DNA of 64,000 nt from Albidovulum litorale (GTDB taxonomy: Bacteria > Pseudomonadota > Alphaproteobacteria > Rhodobacterales > Rhodobacteraceae). The DNA is taken from the NCBI RefSeq assembly GCF_025751495.1, contig NZ_JAOWKZ010000002.1, positions 310,001 through 374,000 on the forward strand, given 5' to 3'. The stretch's first letter is position 1; the number at the start of each line of letters is the position of its first letter. Shown piece after piece: positions 45,232 through 53,719 of the stretch. Both the position numbers and the translations under genes were made by a program. The notes beneath the pieces are model-generated. The model was not told where the DNA came from. It ran no database searches and saw only the letters and a list, made by a program, of their open reading frames with translations.

Positions 45232-46524
45232 TCAGCCCCGGCGACCTGCCTCCAGCGCGTCCTCGAAGGTCCGGAGGCCCGTCCGCGGCGCCTGGACCAG
45301 CACCGCCATATTGCCGGGCTTATGCTCATTCCGGCGCATCTTCATATGTGCGGCCGGAATTTCATCCCACGGAAAAACCTCGGACATGCAGGGATCAAGG
45401 CGGCGCTCCAGCATCAGCTTGTTCGCGGCCGAGGCCTGCGCCAGATGCGCGAAATGCGAGCCCTGAAGGCGCTTCTGGTGCATCCACATGTAACGCACGT
45501 CGAAGGTGCAGTTAAAACCCGAGGTGCCGGCGCAGATCACCACCATGCCGCCCTTCTTGCACACGAGCGACGAAACCGGGAAGGTCGCCTCGCCGGGATG
45601 CTCAAAGACCATGTCGACATTGACGCCCTTGCCGGTGATGTCCCAGATCGCCTTGCCAAACTTGCGCGCCTCTTTCAGCCATGCGTTGTATTCGGGGCTG
45701 TTGACCTTGGGCAGTTGTCCCCAGCACTTGAAATCGTTGCGGTTGATCACGCCCTTGGCGCCCAGCCCCATGACGAAGTCGCGCTTGCTCTCGTCGCTGA
45801 TCACCCCGATCGCATTGCCGCCCGCGGTGTTGATCAGCTGGATCGCATAAGAGCCCAGACCGCCCGAGGCGCCCCAGACCAGCACGTTCTGCCCCGGCTG
45901 CAGGTCATGCGGCGCGTGGCCGAACAGCATCCGGTAGGCGGTCGCCAGCGTCAGCGTGTAGCAGGCGGATTCTTCCCAGGTCAGGTGCTTGGGACGCGGC
46001 ATCAACTGCTGCGCCTGCACGCGGGTGAACTGCGAAAACGAACCGTCGCCGGTCTCATAACCCCAGATTCTCTGGCTGGGCGAAAACATCGGGTCGCCGC
46101 CATTGCAGTGTTCGTCGTCGCCATCGTCCTGGTTGCAATGGATCACGACCTCGTCGCCGACCTTCCAGCGCTTCACCTTCTCGCCCACCGCCCAGACGAT
46201 GCCCGCCGCATCCGAACCGGCGATGTGATAATCCTGCTTGTGCACGTCGAAGGGGCTGATCGGCTCACCCCGGCTGGCCCAGACGCCGTTGTAGTTGACG
46301 CCCGCCGCCATCACCAGCACGAGCACCTCGTTGCTGTCCAGCTTCCAGGTATCGACGACCTCGACCTGCATTGCGGTTTCGGGCTCGCCATGGCGCTCGC
46401 GCCGGATCGCCCAGGCATACATCTGCGTTGGCACATGGCCCAAGGGCGGCATCTCGCCGATCTCGTAGAGGTCTTTTTCGGGCGCGTCGTAGGGCGCGAT
46501 TTCCGTTTGCGTATCCAAGGCCAT
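45232..46524 (-). CDS. ccr: Crotonyl-CoA carboxylase/reductase
   Basis: 430 residues. It catalyses NADPH-dependent reductive carboxylation of crotonyl-CoA to ethylmalonyl-CoA, the signature step of the ethylmalonyl-CoA pathway. The MDR dehydrogenase fold is seen from VLVLVMAAGVNYNGVWASRGEPI (N-terminal) and the NADPH site LVWGASGGLGSYAIQLINTAGGNAIGV; the HLTWEESACYTLTLATAYRMLFGH and CGQLPKVNSPEYNAWLKEAR stretches match Ccr. The length fits Ccr (about 430) rather than other MDR enzymes. It is upstream of luxR/luxI in the same direction and is about 2.5 kb from ecm. Confidence 0.96.
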   Translation of the reverse strand: MALDTQTEIAPYDAPEKDLYEIGEMPPLGHVPTQMYAWAIRRERHGEPETAMQVEVVDTWKLDSNEVLVLVMAAGVNYNGVWASRGEPISPFDVHKQDYHIAGSDAAGIVWAVGEKVKRWKVGDEVVIHCNQDDGDDEHCNGGDPMFSPSQRIWGYETGDGSFSQFTRVQAQQLMPRPKHLTWEESACYTLTLATAYRMLFGHAPHDLQPGQNVLVWGASGGLGSYAIQLINTAGGNAIGVISDESKRDFVMGLGAKGVINRNDFKCWGQLPKVNSPEYNAWLKEARKFGKAIWDITGKGVNVDMVFEHPGEATFPVSSLVCKKGGMVVICAGTSGFNCTFDVRYMWMHQKRLQGSHFAHLAQASAANKLMLERRLDPCMSEVFPWDEIPAAHMKMRRNEHKPGNMAVLVQAPRTGLRTFEDALEAGRRG

Positions 46525-46620
46525 CTACCTCTCCTGATGTTCTCGCCGCATCGCAGAATCAATGCGGGCTCAAGGCATGGAATATGATCGGCGCGGTAAC
46601 ATTGCAATAGGTTGCAGCGC

Positions 46621-48060
46621 TTATTTTGTAATTTTATGTCTCGCCGGATCGAGAACGCTGCGTTTCGGTCGGGTTTTTCCGGTTCCCGATGCCGCAGGTG
46701 CAGCAAGATGCTGCTCCACGGCGGCGGCATAGAACCCGATCAGCGCCCGGTCCTTCGGCGGCACCGTGATCCGTCCGTCCTCACGCCGCACGATCTTGCG
46801 CAAGGTCAGGATGTCCAGCGCCCGCTTGATCGCCTTTTCCACCGACCCGTCCGGCAGTTCAAGATGCACACCCGCCGCGCCAAGCCGCTCCGCCAGCGCC
46901 TGCACCCGCTCGGTCAACGCATCCATCGGCAGATCCGTATCCTCACCGATTGCCGCCGAGATCAAGGGCACCGGCAGGACCGAGACATTGCGGGCGATAC
47001 GCGCCATCATCTCGTCGGCCAGTTCGGCGGTGACATCCTTATGCGGGACGCGCAGGAACTCGGCCAGAGACAGGGGCGCGCCAAAACTGACCGCGGCCAC
47101 CCCGAACTTCTCGAACCGCCCGGTCAGGACGCGCCGCACCTGCCGCCCGACGAACTTCACGATCGACCAGAAAGAGGCGCGGAACCGTCTGACCCCCATC
47201 GCATGGGCCGCGACCAGCACCCGGTCCTCGATGATCCGGTCATAGGAAAGCGAGACCGGAACGAAGACGACGTCCCGCCCGCCCTCGCGATAGCCATCGA
47301 CGATATAGGACAGGATCCCAAGCTTCGGCATCCCTACCCGGCCATCAAGGCTCAGCCCCCCTTCCGGGAAGATCGCCTGCGTCACACCCTCCTCGGTCGC
47401 CATCTGCACGTAGCGCGCCAGCACCCGGCGATAAAGCTGGTTGCCCGATTTGCGCCGGATGAAATAGGCCCCCGACGACCGGATCAACCAGGAAAGCGGC
47501 CAGACCCGCGCCCATTCACCGACTGCATAGGACAGCGCCGAACGGCTGGCGGCAAGGTAAGTCACCAGCACGTAATCCATGTTCGACCGGTGGTTCATGA
47601 CGAAAACCACCGTGTCGCCCTTGTCGATCCCGGCAATCGCCTCGGCATCGAACTGACCGACCCGGACCCGGTAGATCAGACGCGCCAGCCATTTCGCCGC
47701 CCGCGCGGCAAAGCCGAAATAAACCGAAGCCGAAAAGCCCGGCACAATCTCGCGCGCATAGCGGCGCGCGCGTTCCAGATGCACCGTCTCGGGTATGCCC
47801 GTCTCGGCCGCCTCGGCGGCGATCGCCTCGGCCACTTTCGGATCATGGGCAAGACGGATGATCATGTCGGGCCGCTTCATCAGCTTGAAGGGCTGGATCG
47901 GCCGTTCCAGCCGCGTGTTCAGCTTGGCGACGACCCGTTCCATCCGGTGACGAAAGAACCAGCGCACCGACGGAAACAGGAAATGCGATGCAAAGGTCAC
48001 CCCGGCGAAGACGAGGATCAGCACGAAAAGCCAAAGGGGCAGCGTCACCGGTTGCAGCAT
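46621..48060 (-). CDS. PlsB/PlsC-type acyltransferase
   Basis: 479 residues. The N-terminus has one or two membrane helices (residues 1-30). The acyltransferase motif H(x4)D is NHRSNMD at 157-162 and the FPEGG motif is at 231-235, both of phospholipid acyltransferases. Length is between PlsC and PlsB; it is probably a glycerol-3-phosphate or 1-acyl-glycerol-3-phosphate acyltransferase, and the choice is open. It lies upstream of ccr in the same direction. Confidence 0.83.
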   Translation of the reverse strand: MLQPVTLPLWLFVLILVFAGVTFASHFLFPSVRWFFRHRMERVVAKLNTRLERPIQPFKLMKRPDMIIRLAHDPKVAEAIAAEAAETGIPETVHLERARRYAREIVPGFSASVYFGFAARAAKWLARLIYRVRVGQFDAEAIAGIDKGDTVVFVMNHRSNMDYVLVTYLAASRSALSYAVGEWARVWPLSWLIRSSGAYFIRRKSGNQLYRRVLARYVQMATEEGVTQAIFPEGGLSLDGRVGMPKLGILSYIVDGYREGGRDVVFVPVSLSYDRIIEDRVLVAAHAMGVRRFRASFWSIVKFVGRQVRRVLTGRFEKFGVAAVSFGAPLSLAEFLRVPHKDVTAELADEMMARIARNVSVLPVPLISAAIGEDTDLPMDALTERVQALAERLGAAGVHLELPDGSVEKAIKRALDILTLRKIVRREDGRITVPPKDRALIGFYAAAVEQHLAAPAASGTGKTRPKRSVLDPARHKITK

Positions 48061-48228
48061 CGTGAGGAAAACTGGCAGGAAATCCGCGTCACGTAAATCG
48101 CGGACATTGGATCACGGGAAATCCGCAAAACCTCACAGGGCCAGTGCAACCTTTGAGACTGTCCATACACGCTCAGTCAGCTACCATTTCCTTTTCAATG
48201 AAGTGACAGGAACAGGGAGGCACTGGAT

Positions 48229-48855
48229 ATGACGATACGGATAGTTCTGGCCGCCGCGATGGCACTCGGGGCAACCGCAGCGACCGCACAGGATGCAGGG
48301 ATGAGCTTCTTCATCACCAGCGAAAACCCCGGTACCGGCGGCAATTTCGGCGGGATCGACGGCGCCGACGCCCATTGCGCCGCACTCGCCGAAGCTGCCG
48401 GTGTCTCCGGCAAGACATGGCATGCCTATCTCTCGACCAGCAGCGAGAATGCCCGCGACCGGATCGGTGCCGGGCCGTGGATGAACGCCGCAGGCGTCAC
48501 CATCGCCGAAAGCGTGGACCAGTTGCACAGCGCCGACAACAACCTGACCAAAGAAACCGGCCTGAACGAGAAGGGTGAGGTCGTGAACGGGCGCGGCGAC
48601 AACCCGAACCGGCACGACATCCTGACCGGCTCGATGCCCGACGGCACGGTGGCCGAGGGCGCGACCTGCGAGGATTGGACCTCGGCTGGCGAGACCACCG
48701 CTGGCATGGTTGGCCATCACGACCGCATGGGCCTCGACGAATCGGATGCCGCGAAATCGTGGAACTCCTCGCATTCCTCGCGCGGCGGATGCGGGCTGGA
48801 GGCCTTGCGCGGCACGGGTGGCGACGGCCTCCTGTACTGTTTCGCCACGAACTGA
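48229..48855 (+). CDS. Secreted C-type-lectin-like protein
   Basis: 208 residues. Residues 1-20 form a signal peptide (ending ATA-QD). The mature part has SFFITSENPGTGGNFGGIDGADAHCAALAEAAG, KTWHAYLSTSSENARDRIG, GPWMNAAG and four Cys (in DAHCAAL, GATCEDW, GGCGLE, LLYCFATN), resembling secreted C-type-lectin-fold proteins of the DUF1554 type. It is probably extracellular or periplasmic. It stands alone, about 120 bases before ecm, in the same direction. Confidence 0.75.
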   Translation: MTIRIVLAAAMALGATAATAQDAGMSFFITSENPGTGGNFGGIDGADAHCAALAEAAGVSGKTWHAYLSTSSENARDRIGAGPWMNAAGVTIAESVDQLHSADNNLTKETGLNEKGEVVNGRGDNPNRHDILTGSMPDGTVAEGATCEDWTSAGETTAGMVGHHDRMGLDESDAAKSWNSSHSSRGGCGLEALRGTGGDGLLYCFATN

Positions 48856-48873
48856 CCATTTCACAGGCCCTGG

Positions 48874-48910
48874 TGCTGCGGTGCGGCTCTGAATTTTTTG
48901 CACCGCAGCA
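48874..48910 (+). promoter_or_regulatory. Inverted repeat in the ecm 5-prime region
   Basis: A perfect 11-bp inverted repeat, TGCTGCGGTGC (48874-48884) and GCACCGCAGCA (48900-48910), with a T-run in the 15-base loop. It lies 69 bases before the ecm start and 18 bases after the lectin-like stop. It may be a terminator of that gene or a regulator site of ecm; the T-run in the loop argues against a simple terminator. Confidence 0.5.
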
Positions 48911-48978
48911 TCTGGACGCGCAACATTCTTCCGTCTAGGTTCGCCAACAAGGAATTATGTTGCCGCGAGGTTTTGCCA

Positions 48979-50949
48979 ATGACCGTCCAGAATGAGCGTG
49001 ATCGCCCCTGGCTGTTCCGCACTTATGCGGGCCATTCGACCGCGGAAAAATCGAACGCGCTTTACCGGGCGAACCTCGCCAAGGGCCAGACCGGTCTTTC
49101 GGTCGCCTTCGACCTGCCGACCCAGACGGGCTATGACAGCGACCACGAACTTGCGAAAGGCGAGGTCGGCAAGGTCGGTGTACCGGTCTGCCATCTCGGC
49201 GACATGCGGACCCTGTTCAAGGACATTCCCCTTGAGCAGATGAATACCTCGATGACGATCAACGCGACCGCGCCGTGGCTTCTCGCGCTCTACATCGCCG
49301 TGGCCGAGGAGCAGGGTGCCGATGTGGCAGCGCTACAGGGCACCGTGCAGAACGATCTGGTGAAGGAATACCTCTCGCGCGGCACCTATATCTGCCCGCC
49401 GAAGCCCTCCCTGAAGATGATCACCGATGTCGCGGCCTACACGGCGGAACACCTGCCGAAATGGAACCCGATGAATGTCTGTTCCTACCATCTGCAAGAG
49501 GCGGGTGCCACGCCGGAACAGGAACTCGCCTTTGCCTTGGCCACAGGCATCGCGGTGCTCGACGACCTCAAGGGCAAGGTCCCGGCCGAAGGCTTCCCCG
49601 CCATGGTCGGCCGCATCTCCTTCTTCGTGAACGCGGGCATCCGTTTCGTCACCGAACTTTGCAAGATGCGCGCCTTCACCGAGCTCTGGGACGAAATCTG
49701 CCGCGACCGCTACGGGATCGAAGAAGAGAAATATCGCCGCTTCCGCTATGGCGTGCAGGTGAACTCGCTCGGCCTGACCGAACAGCAGCCCGAAAACAAC
49801 GTCTACCGCATCCTTCTGGAAATGCTCGCGGTGACGCTTTCCAAAAACGCCCGCGCCCGCGCGGTGCAACTGCCCGCCTGGAACGAGGCGCTGGGGCTCC
49901 CCCGCCCCTGGGATCAGCAATGGTCGCTCCGGATGCAGCAGATTCTCGCCTACGAGACCGATCTTCTGGAATATGGCGACCTCTTCGACGGCAACCCGGC
50001 GATCACCGCGAAGGTTGAGGCGTTGAAGGCAGGCGCGCGGGATGAGCTGAAGACGCTCGACGCCATGGGCGGCGCCATCGCGGCGATCGAGTACATGAAG
50101 GGGCGGCTTGTCGAGAGCAACTCCGAACGCCTCGCCCGAATCGAGGCGGGCGAAACCACCGTGGTCGGCGTGAACCGCTGGACGGAGGCCGAGCCCTCGC
50201 CGCTGACCGCAGGCGACGGCTCGATCCTGACCGTCGATCCGGCGGTCGAAGTCGATCAGGTCGCCCGCCTCAACGACTGGCGCGGCAGCCGCGATCAAGC
50301 CGCGGTCGATGCCGCACTCGCCGACCTTCGCGCCGCCGCATCCGTCGGCCAGAATGTCATGCCGGCCTCCGTCGCCTGCGCCAAGGCAGGTGTCACCACC
50401 GGCGAATGGGCGGGCGTGATGCGGCAGGTTCATGGCCAGTATCGCGGCCCGACCGGCGTCTCGAAAAGCCCCTCGAACCGCACCGAAGGGCTCGACGATA
50501 TCCGCGATGCGGTGGATCAGGTCTCCACCCGGCTCGGCCGCCGCCTTTCGTTCCTGATGGGCAAGCCCGGTCTCGACGGCCATTCGAACGGCGCCGAACA
50601 GATCGCCGCCCGCGCCCGCGACTGCGGGATGGAGATCAATTACGAAGGCATCCGTCTGACGCCCTCCGAAATCGTCGCGGCGGCAGGAGAGGCGAAGGCC
50701 CATGTCGTCGGCCTCTCGATCCTGTCGGGCAGCCACCTGCCCCTGATCGCCGAGGTGATGGGGCGGATGCGCGAGGCGGGCCTTGGCCACATCCCCGTCG
50801 TCGTCGGCGGCATCATCCCCGACGAAGACGCCGCAAGGCTGCGCGAAATGGGCGTCGCCCGGGTCTATACGCCCAAGGATTTCGAGTTGAACCGCATCAT
50901 GTTCGACATCGTGGCACTTGCCGAACCCAAAGCCGTCGCGGCCGAGTAA
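48979..50949 (+). CDS. ecm: (2R)-Ethylmalonyl-CoA mutase, coenzyme B12-dependent
   Basis: 656 residues from the ATG at 48979, with GAGG nine bases upstream. The N-terminal barrel shows RPWLFRTYAGHSTAEKSNALYRANLAKGQTGLSVAFDLPTQTGYDSDHEL, typical of methylmalonyl-CoA mutase-like enzymes. The C-terminal B12 domain has DGHSNG (D533, H535, G538, the DxHxxG of base-off/His-on binding), LSGSHLP and GGIIP. It converts ethylmalonyl-CoA to methylsuccinyl-CoA in the ethylmalonyl-CoA pathway. The short one-chain form and the ccr gene nearby favour Ecm over methylmalonyl-CoA mutase. The next gene starts 15 bases later. Confidence 0.93.
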   Translation: MTVQNERDRPWLFRTYAGHSTAEKSNALYRANLAKGQTGLSVAFDLPTQTGYDSDHELAKGEVGKVGVPVCHLGDMRTLFKDIPLEQMNTSMTINATAPWLLALYIAVAEEQGADVAALQGTVQNDLVKEYLSRGTYICPPKPSLKMITDVAAYTAEHLPKWNPMNVCSYHLQEAGATPEQELAFALATGIAVLDDLKGKVPAEGFPAMVGRISFFVNAGIRFVTELCKMRAFTELWDEICRDRYGIEEEKYRRFRYGVQVNSLGLTEQQPENNVYRILLEMLAVTLSKNARARAVQLPAWNEALGLPRPWDQQWSLRMQQILAYETDLLEYGDLFDGNPAITAKVEALKAGARDELKTLDAMGGAIAAIEYMKGRLVESNSERLARIEAGETTVVGVNRWTEAEPSPLTAGDGSILTVDPAVEVDQVARLNDWRGSRDQAAVDAALADLRAAASVGQNVMPASVACAKAGVTTGEWAGVMRQVHGQYRGPTGVSKSPSNRTEGLDDIRDAVDQVSTRLGRRLSFLMGKPGLDGHSNGAEQIAARARDCGMEINYEGIRLTPSEIVAAAGEAKAHVVGLSILSGSHLPLIAEVMGRMREAGLGHIPVVVGGIIPDEDAARLREMGVARVYTPKDFELNRIMFDIVALAEPKAVAAE

Positions 50950-50964
50950 CGAGAGGAACACGCG

Positions 50965-51450
50965 GTGAAGCCCCGGGTATTTGCGGATGCGAATGAACCC
51001 ATTCTGACCGCCTATGAGGAAGAGGTTTCGGGCGAGGCCTATTTCGCCGCGCTTGCCGAACAGCATGACGGCCGCGCCAGCGAAGCGCTGATGCTGATCG
51101 CCGAAATGGAGGTCGTGACCGCGCGCCTGTTCCGGCCCGTGATCGACGCGGCGGGGCTGCATCCGCGCAGCGCCGAAGAGCTTGTGCGCGAAGGGCGCGA
51201 CGACGCCGAAGCGCTTCGCGGCACAAGCTGGACGGAGTTTCTTGCCAGCATGCGGGACGGGTACGACGCCTATGTGACGGAGTTCAAAGGGATCCGCGCC
51301 GCCGTCAAACCCGACTTCCGCCCCCATGCCGACCTTCTGATCGCGCATGAAGTCGCGATCATCGACTTCGCCCGGGCCGAACTGGCAGGCGACGGGAACA
51401 GCCTGTCCTACCTGCACCGCTATCTGGAAGAGGCGCGGTCTTTCGCGTGA
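50965..51450 (+). CDS. Ferritin-like/rubrerythrin-like protein downstream of ecm
   Basis: 161 residues, all helical, with an E-E pair (EEEVSG near residue 19), an IAEMEVV helix (near 50), and LLIAHEVAIIDFARAEL (H and E near 128-129), arranged like diiron ligands in ferritin-like proteins. It starts 15 bases after ecm, so it is probably part of the same transcript. Role unknown; in other Rhodobacteraceae such a gene often follows ecm as I recall. GTG start at 50965 follows GAGAGGAA. Confidence 0.72.
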   Translation: MKPRVFADANEPILTAYEEEVSGEAYFAALAEQHDGRASEALMLIAEMEVVTARLFRPVIDAAGLHPRSAEELVREGRDDAEALRGTSWTEFLASMRDGYDAYVTEFKGIRAAVKPDFRPHADLLIAHEVAIIDFARAELAGDGNSLSYLHRYLEEARSFA

Positions 51451-51498
51451 CCTTCATTAGGGTCGGCCCGTCACCGCGCCCGACACGTTGCCATACGT

Positions 51499-51529
51499 TT
51501 TGCCGACAGTTTGCCGACGCTTTGCGGAC
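51499..51529. repeat. Three 11-base direct repeats (TTTGCCGAC)
   Basis: TTTGCCGAC occurs at 51499 and 51510 and, with one change (TTTGCGGAC), at 51521. The spacing is exactly 11 bases, near one helical turn. It lies in the 97-base gap between the convergent ends of the ferritin-like gene and bhcR. Confidence 0.6.
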
Positions 51530-51547
51530 CGTGACATCGCGGCCCGG

Positions 51548-52357
51548 TCACGGGCTTCTTCCTCCGGTCGTCGCCGTCACCTCGTCGGCGGCGGCCCGCA
51601 CCATTTCGCCGATCTCTCCGGTTCGCTCCAGCGGCAGACGGAAGGCCGGGCCCGAAACCGACAGCCCCGCCACCGGCTCGCCATAAGCATTGAAGATCGG
51701 GGCAGCGACGCAGCGCATCCCCTCTGCCCGCTCCTCATCATCCAGCGCATATCCCCGCGCGCGGGTTGCGGCAAGGTCGGCCAGCAGGTCCTCGACCTCG
51801 CCCACGGACCGTTCGGTGAAACGCGGCAAGCCATTCTTTGCAATAGATAAAATTCGCGACTCTGGGTACCAGGCCAGCAAAGCCTTGCCTATACCCGAGA
51901 CATGCATCGGCCCCAGCGTGCCGGGCGGGAAGAAGGCGCGGATCGTCTCATGCGTCTCGACCTGGCTGAGGAACAGGACCTGATCGCGCATCTCGACACC
52001 CAGATTGGCCGTCTCGCCGGTCGCCCGCATCAGCCGGTCCATCACCGGCCGCGCCCGCTCAGCCACCTTGGTCCGGCGCAGAAAGGCCGATCCGACCCGG
52101 AACGCCCCGCCCCCCACATGCCAAAGCTGCCCGAGCTCCTCCATCTCGGCGAAACCATGGGTCTGGAACGTGGTCAGCACCCGGTAAACGGTCGGCGCCG
52201 ACTGCCCCGTCCGGCTGGCCAGTTCCGACAGCGTCAGCCCGCCCGCCTCGCTGACCGCGGTCAGGATCATCAGCGCCCGGTCCAGCGACTGGATCGTATT
52301 GTCGGCCGTCTTGTCATGGAAACTTTTCGGGCGGCCCCGGGGGCGGGATTCGGCCAT
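51548..52357 (-). CDS. bhcR: IclR-family regulator of the beta-hydroxyaspartate cycle
   Basis: 269 residues from the ATG at 52357. A basic N-terminus RPRGRPKSFHDK precedes an IclR winged helix-turn-helix (residues 22-80, SLDRALMILTAVSEAGGLTLSELASRTGQSAPTVYRVLTTFQTHGFAE) and an IclR effector domain (residues 95-265) ending GLSVSGPAFRLPLERTGEIGEMVR. It is read divergently from bhcA over 174 bases, the arrangement reported for the bhc locus of Paracoccus denitrificans, where BhcR binds the promoter and responds to glyoxylate. By analogy it controls the four genes to its right. Confidence 0.88.
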   Translation of the reverse strand: MAESRPRGRPKSFHDKTADNTIQSLDRALMILTAVSEAGGLTLSELASRTGQSAPTVYRVLTTFQTHGFAEMEELGQLWHVGGGAFRVGSAFLRRTKVAERARPVMDRLMRATGETANLGVEMRDQVLFLSQVETHETIRAFFPPGTLGPMHVSGIGKALLAWYPESRILSIAKNGLPRFTERSVGEVEDLLADLAATRARGYALDDEERAEGMRCVAAPIFNAYGEPVAGLSVSGPAFRLPLERTGEIGEMVRAAADEVTATTGGRSP

Positions 52358-52378
52358 TCTGGGCCCTTTCCTTATATG

Positions 52379-52472
52379 GTCGAAAAACGATTTCGACACA
52401 TGAAAAACAAATTTTTCTTATTTTTCAATATGGAAAGTATATTTTTCACATTACGAAAAATATTTTCGAAAA
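52379..52472. promoter_or_regulatory. bhcR-bhcA intergenic operator array (putative BhcR sites and promoters)
   Basis: A strongly AT-rich stretch holds several inverted repeats built from GAAAA and TTTTC: GTCGAAA-AACGA-TTTCGAC (52379-52397), GAAAAA-CAAA-TTTTTC (52402-52417), TTTTTC-AATAT-GGAAA (52421-52436), TTTTTC-ACATTAC-GAAAAA (52442-52460) and TTTTCGAAAA (52463-52472). IclR-type proteins bind such palindromes, so these are the best candidates for BhcR binding. Both divergent promoters must lie here. Confidence 0.6.
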
Positions 52473-52531
52473 AATTGCACTCAGGCATGGCCAGGGTCTA
52501 CGTTTGCCGCATCCCTGCAAAGAGGCCCGCC

Positions 52532-53719
52532 ATGTCCTTCCAGAATCCGGTCTTCATTCCCGGCCCGACCAACATCCCCGAGGCGATCCGCAAGGCTTGC
52601 GACATGCCGACGATCGACCACCGCTCGCCGCTCTTTGGCGAGATGCTGCACCCTGCGCGTGCGAATGTGCGACAGGTGCTGCGGTCGGATTCGGCCGAGA
52701 TCTTCTTCTTCCCCTCCACCGGCACCGGTGGCTGGGAAACCGCTTTGACCAATACGCTCTCGGCGGGCGACAAGGTCCTTGCCGCCCGGAATGGCATGTT
52801 CTCCCACCGCTGGATCGACATGTGCCGCCGCCATGGTCTGGAGGTCGAGGTGGTCGAAACCCCATGGGGCGAGGGCATCCCCGCCGCCCGTTTCGAGGCG
52901 ATCCTGACAGCCGACAAAGGCCATCAAATCAAGGCGGTTCTGGCGACGCATAATGAAACCGCGACCGGCGTCCGCTCTGACATTGCCGCCGTCCGCCGGG
53001 CGATGGACAGCGCCAAGCACCCCGCGATGCTCTTCGTCGATGGCGTGTCCTCCATCGGCTCGATGGAATTCCGCATGGACGACTGGGGCGTCGATATCGC
53101 CGTGACCGGCAGCCAGAAGGGCTTCATGCTGCCCGCAGGCCTCGCCATCCTCGGATTCTCCGCCAAAGCGATGGCGGCGGGCAAATCGGCCACCCTGCCC
53201 CGCACCTTCTTCGACATCCGCGACATGGAGAAAAGCTACGCCGCGAACGGCTATCCCTATACGCCCGCTGTCGGCCTTCTGAACGGGTTGAAGCTGGCCA
53301 GCGACATGCTTCTGGCTGAAGGGCTCGACAATGTCTTCGCCCGCCACCATCGCATCGCCGAAGGCGTGCGCCGGGCCGTCGATGCCTGGGGTCTGAAACT
53401 GTGCGCCGCCTCGCCTGACCTCTGGTCCGACACGGTCAGCGCGATCCGCACACCGGACGGCTTCAACGCCACCGATATCGTGACGCGGGCCGCCAGGGAA
53501 TATGGTGTCGCCTTCGGCACCGGTCTGGGCGAGGTCGCGGGCAAGGTGTTCCGCATCGGGCATCTCGGTTCGATGACCGATGTGATGGCCCTTTCGGGCA
53601 TCGCGGCGGCCGAAATGGTCATGGCCGATCTGGGCCTGCCGATCCGCCTCGGCTCTGGTGTCGCCGCCGCGCAGGACTGGTACCGCCACGGCGCACCCGC
53701 GAAAAAGGCCGCTGCATGA
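52532..53719 (+). CDS. bhcA: L-aspartate:glyoxylate aminotransferase (BHAC)
   Basis: 395 residues, class V PLP aminotransferase. The N-terminal FIPGPTNIPEAIRKAC, the ATHNETATGV segment, D170 in MLFVDGVSSIG and K196 in VTGSQKGFMLP (PLP Schiff base) are as in serine-glyoxylate aminotransferase relatives. In the BHAC it makes glycine and oxaloacetate from glyoxylate and aspartate. That role, rather than serine-glyoxylate transamination, follows from its place before bhcBCD. The start has AAAGAGG upstream; the stop overlaps bhcB by four bases (ATGA). Confidence 0.92.
   Translation: MSFQNPVFIPGPTNIPEAIRKACDMPTIDHRSPLFGEMLHPARANVRQVLRSDSAEIFFFPSTGTGGWETALTNTLSAGDKVLAARNGMFSHRWIDMCRRHGLEVEVVETPWGEGIPAARFEAILTADKGHQIKAVLATHNETATGVRSDIAAVRRAMDSAKHPAMLFVDGVSSIGSMEFRMDDWGVDIAVTGSQKGFMLPAGLAILGFSAKAMAAGKSATLPRTFFDIRDMEKSYAANGYPYTPAVGLLNGLKLASDMLLAEGLDNVFARHHRIAEGVRRAVDAWGLKLCAASPDLWSDTVSAIRTPDGFNATDIVTRAAREYGVAFGTGLGEVAGKVFRIGHLGSMTDVMALSGIAAAEMVMADLGLPIRLGSGVAAAQDWYRHGAPAKKAAA

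Noticed and set aside
49333-51417. 694-residue open frame on the minus strand across ecm
   Set aside because: Shadow of ecm and the ferritin-like gene; no recognisable domain and typical Gly/Arg/Ala-rich shadow composition of GC-rich DNA.
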